Shown here: in pieces, positions 61,262 to 64,000 of the stretch | Numbering within the stretch: position 1 is the stretch's first letter | Layout: each line of letters begins with the position of its first letter | NCBI RefSeq assembly: GCF_018449525.1 | Contig: NZ_JAAVUS010000002.1 | Location: forward strand, 372,001 to 436,000 | DNA from: Bradyrhizobium sp. dw_78 | GTDB lineage: Bacteria > Pseudomonadota > Alphaproteobacteria > Rhizobiales > Xanthobacteraceae | Direction: 5' to 3' | DNA: 64,000 bases | Notes under the pieces: model-generated | Told to the model about the DNA's origin: nothing | The model's input: only the letters and a program-made list of their open reading frames with translations | Databases searched by the model: none | Translations under genes and position numbers: made by a program

Positions 61262-62500
61262 TCACGGCGGCGCGTTCCGCCGCGTCTCCGGCATCACCAG
61301 CCAGATCAGAACGAGACCCAGCGCCGCGACGCCGGCCAGCCCGGTGAAAGCGACGCCGCTGCCGAATTTATCGCTGGCATAGCCGGCCAGCACAGTGCTC
61401 AACGACGCGCCGATGCCGGTTGCCGTGCCGACAATACCCTGCGCCAGATTGAAATGACCGCTGCCGCAGGCGACATCGGCGACGATCAACGGCACCATGA
61501 CGGCGAAGACCGCGGCCGTGATGCCGTCGAAGATCTGCACGGCCACCAGAAGGTAGGGATCCGAGACGATCGCAAACAACAGGCCGCGGATCGCCAATGC
61601 CGCGAACCCCAGCAGCAGCAGCGGACGGCGGCCCCATTGCTGCGCCTTGCGCCCGACCGTGGGCGAGGTCCACGCCACGATGGCCTGCGGCACGACGATG
61701 CAGGCCGCGATCAGGACCGGCGCCCACCGGCTCGACCGGGTCGTGACGACGCCGGCCATCAAGGGCAGCATCGCCGCGTTGGCGAGTTGCAGCAACAGGA
61801 TGGCAGCGGCGAAGATCAGCAGTGTCCGCTGACGCAAAAGGCCGAGGACACCGGTGGCCTTGACGTCATCGGCCTCGGGCCTGACGGCGCCATGCGCATG
61901 CGCAGGGTCGACTTCACGCTCGCGGATGCGGCCGAGCGAAAGCAAGGCCGGAATGGCCAGGATGAAGGTGACGATAAATACCGAGCGGCTGGACAACAGA
62001 TAACCGCAGGTGCCCATGACGGCCGCCGCCATGCCGTTGCCGAGCGAGGCGAAGCGGGCATTGCGCCCGAACCGCTCGCCGATCGCACGCGGCCCGACCA
62101 GACCGAGGCTGATCGCGGCGATGGCTGGGCCAAGCACGCAGCTGGCGGCGGCGTGAAATGTCGCCGCCATCACGACGACGGGAAAAATCGGCCATACCGC
62201 ATATCCGAGCGCGCTGGTGCCGATGGTCGCGACCGCCAGCGCCGCCACCAGCCGTTCGGAGCGCACGGCATCGACGATCGCCCCGCCCGGCATCTGCCCG
62301 ATCAGGCCGATGATGCCGCCGATCGACAGCACAAGTCCGATCTGCCCCTGCGTCCATTTTTCCGTGGTCAGATACACCGCGACAAACGGACCGAACCCGG
62401 TCTGCACATCAGCCAGAAAGAAGATGAACCAATCGAGCCCGCGCAGGCTCTGGCGGGACGGCGAAGGTTGCGGCGGCCGCACGCCCGGCGCCGGCCGCAA
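61262..62500 (-). CDS. MFS transporter
   Basis: 412-residue major facilitator with about 12 helices. Segments LDWFIFFLADVQTGFGPFVA and GPAIAAISLGLVGPRAIGE resemble the uncharacterised MFS group with a GxxADxxG-like region. The start is uncertain: TTG 62500 and GTG 62482 lack good Shine-Dalgarno sequences. It converges with glgA (5 bp between stops). Substrate unknown. Confidence 0.75.
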   Translation of the reverse strand: MRPAPGVRPPQPSPSRQSLRGLDWFIFFLADVQTGFGPFVAVYLTTEKWTQGQIGLVLSIGGIIGLIGQMPGGAIVDAVRSERLVAALAVATIGTSALGYAVWPIFPVVVMAATFHAAASCVLGPAIAAISLGLVGPRAIGERFGRNARFASLGNGMAAAVMGTCGYLLSSRSVFIVTFILAIPALLSLGRIREREVDPAHAHGAVRPEADDVKATGVLGLLRQRTLLIFAAAILLLQLANAAMLPLMAGVVTTRSSRWAPVLIAACIVVPQAIVAWTSPTVGRKAQQWGRRPLLLLGFAALAIRGLLFAIVSDPYLLVAVQIFDGITAAVFAVMVPLIVADVACGSGHFNLAQGIVGTATGIGASLSTVLAGYASDKFGSGVAFTGLAGVAALGLVLIWLVMPETRRNAPP

Positions 62501-62610
62501 CGGCGCGTTGCGATCACCGCCGCCAATCGGCCGCCTGCGATCGCCGCTATCGGTGCGGTCGATCGGGTCTATGGATGAGCGAGCGAACAGGATGTATCTC
62601 TCCGCTTTCT

Positions 62611-63141
62611 CTATTGGTCATCGAATTCCAGCGGTTCCAGCCGGCCCGAGGCGCCGAGCACGACGATCGGCTGGTCTTCCTTGTATTCGGGCGCGGCCTT
62701 GACCTGATCCTTGGTCAATTCGAGCGTGACGGCGTCGCTCTTGTCGGAGACGCGGCCGAAACGCACCGCATTCCATTCGACGACGATCTTGCGGCTGCCA
62801 ACGCCGAGGAATCCGCCGAAATCGATCACCGCGGCCCGCACCGTACCGGAGCGGTCGACGATCACGTCGACGATATGCCCCATGTCCTCGTTAGCCGCGC
62901 TGCGAACATCGCGGCCGAGCACACCATGCGCCTCCTTGGCGCCGAGAATGGTGACCGATGGCGGCGGCGCGGGCGGAGGCTCTTTCGGCGGCTCCGGCGG
63001 AGTCGCATTCTGAGGCGGCGGCGCTGCGGGCGAGCTGCTGCCGGCCGGCGGAGGCGTCGTGTCGTCGGCGGTCCAGGCCGGGACGGCCGTGAGCGATGAC
63101 AAGATGATAACGAGCGCCGCGATCTGGCGTTTTACGTGCAT
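62611..63141 (-). CDS. Exported PRC-barrel-domain protein
   Basis: 176 residues. A signal peptide (MHVKRQIAALVIILSSLTAV) is followed by a Pro-rich linker of about 40 residues, then a PRC-barrel domain (LGRDVRSAANEDMGHIVDV, VDRSGTVRAAVIDFGGFLGV). PRC-barrel proteins bind RNA or scaffold partners; this exported form is common in rhizobia and has no known role. AAGGAG lies seven bases before ATG 63141. It is downstream of the debranching-type gene on the same strand. Confidence 0.82.
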   Translation of the reverse strand: MHVKRQIAALVIILSSLTAVPAWTADDTTPPPAGSSSPAAPPPQNATPPEPPKEPPPAPPPSVTILGAKEAHGVLGRDVRSAANEDMGHIVDVIVDRSGTVRAAVIDFGGFLGVGSRKIVVEWNAVRFGRVSDKSDAVTLELTKDQVKAAPEYKEDQPIVVLGASGRLEPLEFDDQ

Positions 63142-63167
63142 AGAGTCTCCTTCAATCGCATGCGGCT

Positions 63168-64000
63168 CTAATGGGCCAGCACGATCGACACCTGAATCTG
63201 GCCGCGGGTGCGCAACACCTCCATCGACACATCATCGCCATGACGGCGAATGCGGAGATCGACGCTTGAATGACCGAGTTGTAGATCGCGCAGCACCACT
63301 TCATCGAGGAAAGCCGGCAACCGCGGATTGCGCAGACGGATTTCGCCGCGCTGCACGTCGAATTCGAGGCCAAGCGCCGCTTCCAGCAGTGTGAACGGCG
63401 TCGCGCTTGCCCAGGCCTGCGGCGCGCAGGCGACAGGATAAAGCGTCGGGCCGCGCTGCTTCTCACGCCTGAAGCCGCAGAACAGTTCGGGAAGCCGCCG
63501 CAAATCCATGTAGGTCGCGGCATCGAACAGGCCCTTGAACACCTGCCCGACCGAATGCTTCAGCCCGTAGCGCGCAAGCCCGAGCGCGATCAGCGCATTG
63601 TCGTGCGGCCAGATCGATCCATCGTGATAGGACATCGGATTATAGCGCGCTTCGCCGCGCGCCACGGTGCGGATGCCCCAGCCGGTGAAGAAATGCGCCT
63701 GCATCAGATCGGCGGCGACCCTGCGGGCGCGGTCTTCGCGCACAATGCCGGTAAACAACAACTGCCCGGCGTTCGAGGTGCGAACCTTGCAAGGCTGTTT
63801 GGCACCGTCGAGCGCAAGCGCGTAGGTGCCGAGTTCCTCGCACCAGAACGCATCCTCGAAGCGCCGCGCCAACTGCTCCGCCTCGGTTTCGAGCTTTCGT
63901 GCCATTGCGGTCTTGCCCAGATGCAGGGCGCAACGCGCCGCCAACTGCTTGGCGGCGAAGACATACCCCTGCACTTCCGCGAGCGCGATATAGCCTTCCG
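63168..64000 (-). CDS. Glycogen-debranching/amylo-alpha-1,6-glucosidase-type enzyme, C-terminal part (partial)
   Basis: About 277 residues up to the window edge; the N terminus is missing. Visible features of the (alpha/alpha)6-barrel glycoside hydrolase include RYNPMSYHDGSIWPHDNALI with the Asp/Asn catalytic region, FCGFRREKQRGPT and YPVACAPQAWASATPF. Enzymes of this group act on glycogen or trehalose-related branches. It is 26 bases upstream of the PRC-barrel gene on the same strand; with glgA it suggests a glycogen locus. Confidence 0.82.
   Translation of the reverse strand, partial: EGYIALAEVQGYVFAAKQLAARCALHLGKTAMARKLETEAEQLARRFEDAFWCEELGTYALALDGAKQPCKVRTSNAGQLLFTGIVREDRARRVAADLMQAHFFTGWGIRTVARGEARYNPMSYHDGSIWPHDNALIALGLARYGLKHSVGQVFKGLFDAATYMDLRRLPELFCGFRREKQRGPTLYPVACAPQAWASATPFTLLEAALGLEFDVQRGEIRLRNPRLPAFLDEVVLRDLQLGHSSVDLRIRRHGDDVSMEVLRTRGQIQVSIVLAH

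Overview
The window reads as chromosomal DNA of a free-living or plant-associated alphaproteobacterium of the Bradyrhizobium/Rhodopseudomonas group. The evidence is uniformly high GC with strong GC3 bias, the phenylacetate (paa) gene order, a nitrate-assimilation block (narK, single-domain haemoglobin, flavoprotein, nasC) in the arrangement known from Bradyrhizobium, and at least six families of short palindromic intergenic repeats of the kind found throughout bradyrhizobial genomes. No rRNA, tRNA, CRISPR array, insertion sequence, phage gene or transposase was recognised. This is metabolic backbone rather than a genomic island, with one small low-GC, decayed patch at about 56.0-57.3 kb.

Layout. 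0-11.7 kb: end of a LysR regulator, then an N-carbamoyl-amino-acid hydrolase coupled to a 2-hydroxyacid dehydrogenase, an OmpW-type porin behind an FNR/FixK-like box, tartrate/D-malate dehydrogenase, an SDR paralogue lacking its catalytic residues, an amidase, and a sulfur/thiol group (sulfite-oxidase-like molybdoprotein, alpha/beta-hydrolase-OsmC fusion, YeeE/YedE transporter). 11.9-18.6 kb: phenylacetate degradation, paaI-paaK facing paaX-paaABCDE. 18.7-20.6 kb: phasin, an alpha/beta hydrolase and a small DUF6489-like gene around a perfect TGC-rich palindrome. 20.7-27.7 kb: D-amino-acid-dehydrogenase-like flavoprotein, gamma-glutamyltransferase family enzyme, and a peptide ABC importer without its ATPases. 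27.7-30.9 kb: a CnbZ-like protein and a large exported protein with a Cys/His constellation suggesting a papain-like fold. 31-40 kb: glutamate-type dehydrogenase coupled to a VOC protein, PfkB kinase, enoyl-CoA hydratase, IlvD/Edd dehydratase, SMP-30 lactonase and aldehyde dehydrogenase; the last three could form an aldonate-oxidation route. 40-46.6 kb: an AceE-like 2-oxoacid dehydrogenase divergent from an Lrp-type regulator, a DMT exporter, an aldo/keto reductase and a second SMP-30 protein. 46.7-52.6 kb: the nas-haemoglobin operon. 53-59.7 kb: intradiol dioxygenase, serine hydrolase, CcdA, XRE regulator, decayed dehydrogenase fragment, zinc alcohol dehydrogenase and class III CoA-transferase. 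59.8-64 kb: glycogen synthase, MFS transporter, PRC-barrel protein and the C-terminal part of a glycogen-debranching-type enzyme running off the end.

Functionally the window links use of aromatic and amino/peptide carbon (paa genes, intradiol dioxygenase, CoA-transferase, GGT plus peptide importer), carbon storage (phasin, glycogen synthase, debranching enzyme) and nitrogen acquisition (nitrate assimilation with NO protection, glutamate-type dehydrogenase, amidase, carbamoylase). The observations most worth following are the double TGC-rich palindrome at the phasin gene, the catalytic-residue-free SDR, the uncharacterised exported Cys/His protein, the AceE/Lrp pair resembling Pseudomonas mdeB/mdeR, and RNA hairpins in the narK operon.
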